From Caldisericota bacterium (GTDB taxonomy: Bacteria; Caldisericota; Caldisericia; Cryosericales; Cryosericaceae), in contig JAPLGH010000159.1 of assembly GCA_026390285.1 (NCBI GenBank), forward strand, positions 1-16,602: 16,602 nt of DNA. The letters run 5' to 3'. Below are positions 15,932 through 16,602 of the stretch, piece by piece. Made by a program: the position numbers and the translations under genes. Numbering within the stretch: the stretch's first letter is position 1; each line of letters begins with the position of its first letter. The notes under the pieces were generated by a model. The model ran no database searches. It had not been told where the DNA came from and worked only from the letters and a program-made list of their open reading frames with translations.

Positions 15932-16019
15932 CGGAGAGGGTGGGATTTGAACCCACGAACGAGGGAACCCCGTCACCTGCTTTCGAGGCAGGCGCTTTCA
16001 ACCGCTCAGCCACCTCTCC
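15929..16019 (-). tRNA. tRNA-Ser(CGA)
   Basis: Minus-strand cloverleaf of 91 nt including an encoded CCA. Acceptor GGAGAGG pairs with CCTCTCC, discriminator G, then CCA. The anticodon stem CCTGC/GCAGG encloses the loop CTCGAAA, anticodon CGA, reading UCG. A long variable arm (class II) and the T-arm GTGGG-TTCAAAT-CCCAC fit tRNA-Ser. Its first 14 nt are also the last codons and stop of tadA. Confidence 0.95.
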
Positions 16020-16476
16020 GTTTGGACCTGACACGTACAAAGAACTGCTGCAGGAGGGCTTCGGCATCAGTACGCAACACGCCCGAGACCACCTCCGGGG
16101 CATATCCAAAGATCGACCTCGTAAGCATATTGCCATTGCTGCCCACTGCTCCATTGTCGAAATCGTATGCCGAGAACACTACGCGCTGTACCCTCGCAAG
16201 AGCTATCGCAGCCGCACACATTGGACACGGCTCGAGAGTAACATATAAGACACATCCGTCCAGCCGCCAGTCTCGCAAACGCTGAGCGCTGGACCGCAAC
16301 GCAAGCACCTCGGCATGTGCTGTCGGGTCCTGAGCCTTCTCTCGCATGTTGTGTGCGGAAGCAAGCAACTCGCCCGCCTTTGAAATAACACAACCCACCG
16401 GGATCTCTCCTTCATCAAGGGCACGCCTGGCCTCATCAAGCGCAAGGAGCATGCAATCAACATCAGAAAGAGCCAT
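16006..16476 (-). CDS. tadA: tRNA-specific adenosine deaminase TadA
   Basis: TadA deaminates A34 to inosine in the anticodon of tRNA-Arg(ACG), letting one tRNA read CGU, CGC and CGA. The 156-residue protein has the cytidine/adenosine-deaminase zinc site: TAHAE (His54, catalytic Glu56) and PCPMC (Cys84, Cys87), plus the TadA-typical FDNGAVGS segment. Start ATG 16476 gives a normal N-terminal helix. It lies only 8 nt after the CCA end of tRNA-Arg and has no Shine-Dalgarno sequence, and in-frame upstream sequence soon meets a stop. The stop TGA (16006-16008) and the last codons RGG fall within the first 14 nt of tRNA-Ser; the TGA is part of that tRNA's D-arm region. RNase P cutting at the tRNA-Ser 5' end would remove the stop codon. 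Function is certain from sequence; the regulatory meaning is inference. Confidence 0.95.
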   Translation of the reverse strand: MALSDVDCMLLALDEARRALDEGEIPVGCVISKAGELLASAHNMREKAQDPTAHAEVLALRSSAQRLRDWRLDGCVLYVTLEPCPMCAAAIALARVQRVVFSAYDFDNGAVGSNGNMLTRSIFGYAPEVVSGVLRTDAEALLQQFFVRVRSKRRGG

Positions 16477-16484
16477 GTCAGGAC

Positions 16485-16561
16485 TGGTGCGCCCGACAGG
16501 AATCGAACCTGTAACCTACGGTTCCGTAGACCGTCACTCTATCCAGTTGAGCTACGGGCGC
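16485..16561 (-). tRNA. tRNA-Arg(ACG)
   Basis: Minus-strand cloverleaf of 77 nt including an encoded CCA. Acceptor GCGCCCG pairs with CGGGCGC, discriminator A, then CCA. Anticodon stem ACGGT/ACCGT encloses CTACGGA, anticodon ACG. The T-arm contains GGTTCGATTCC. A34 is the established substrate of TadA, whose gene begins 8 nt downstream. Confidence 0.96.
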
Positions 16562-16570
16562 GCAACGATG

Positions 16571-16598
16571 ATTGTATTCCATTTCCCCCGGTTGGCAA
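16571..16598 (-). promoter_or_regulatory. Promoter of the tRNA-Arg / tadA / tRNA-Ser unit
   Basis: On the minus strand TTGCCA (16598-16593), 16 bp, TACAAT (16576-16571). Only 9 bases separate the -10 element from the mature 5' end of tRNA-Arg, so the transcript should start within a few nucleotides of the tRNA itself. Confidence 0.65.
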
Positions 16599-16602
16599 CA
16601 AG

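Overview
The window is a bacterial chromosomal segment with a moderately high G+C content and dense housekeeping genes. RNase HIII, a eukaryote-like (type 2) isoleucyl-tRNA synthetase, a clostridial-style FolD, an S-layer-homology (SLH) surface enzyme and a rubredoxin-like relic suggest an anaerobic bacterium of Firmicutes or candidate-phylum (for example Caldisericota-like) affinity. That assignment is inference from gene content only. I see no phage, transposon, CRISPR or plasmid feature.

Left part (1-3476, + strand): a left-truncated and frameshifted rarA, an AlaX-type alanyl-tRNA editing protein, a short rubredoxin-like reading frame that looks broken, and folD. This FolD lacks two residues classically needed for the cyclohydrolase half-reaction. 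Next come two overlapping minus-strand genes (3492-5197): an unusual dihydropteroate-synthase-like protein with a degenerate pterin site, and a stand-alone biotin protein ligase. They diverge from the following gene across an almost perfectly symmetric promoter at 5246-5274.

Middle (5318-13589, + strand): a 1344-residue secreted double nucleotidase (a CpdB-like half and a UshA-like half with SLH modules between them), closed by a strong hairpin terminator; then rnhC (RNase HIII) and ileS, which has its own probable promoter.

Right part (13637-16602, minus strand): read 5'->3' on the minus strand, the order is promoter, tRNA-Arg(ACG), tadA, tRNA-Ser(CGA), carotenoid-oxygenase family gene, ThiF/MoeB-type E1-like gene. 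This is the most interesting region. TadA is the deaminase that converts A34 of tRNA-Arg(ACG) to inosine, and here it sits 8 nt behind its own substrate tRNA. The tadA stop codon lies inside the downstream tRNA-Ser, so 5' maturation of that tRNA should destroy the tadA message. The carotenoid oxygenase and E1-like genes overlap by ATGA and are probably translationally coupled.
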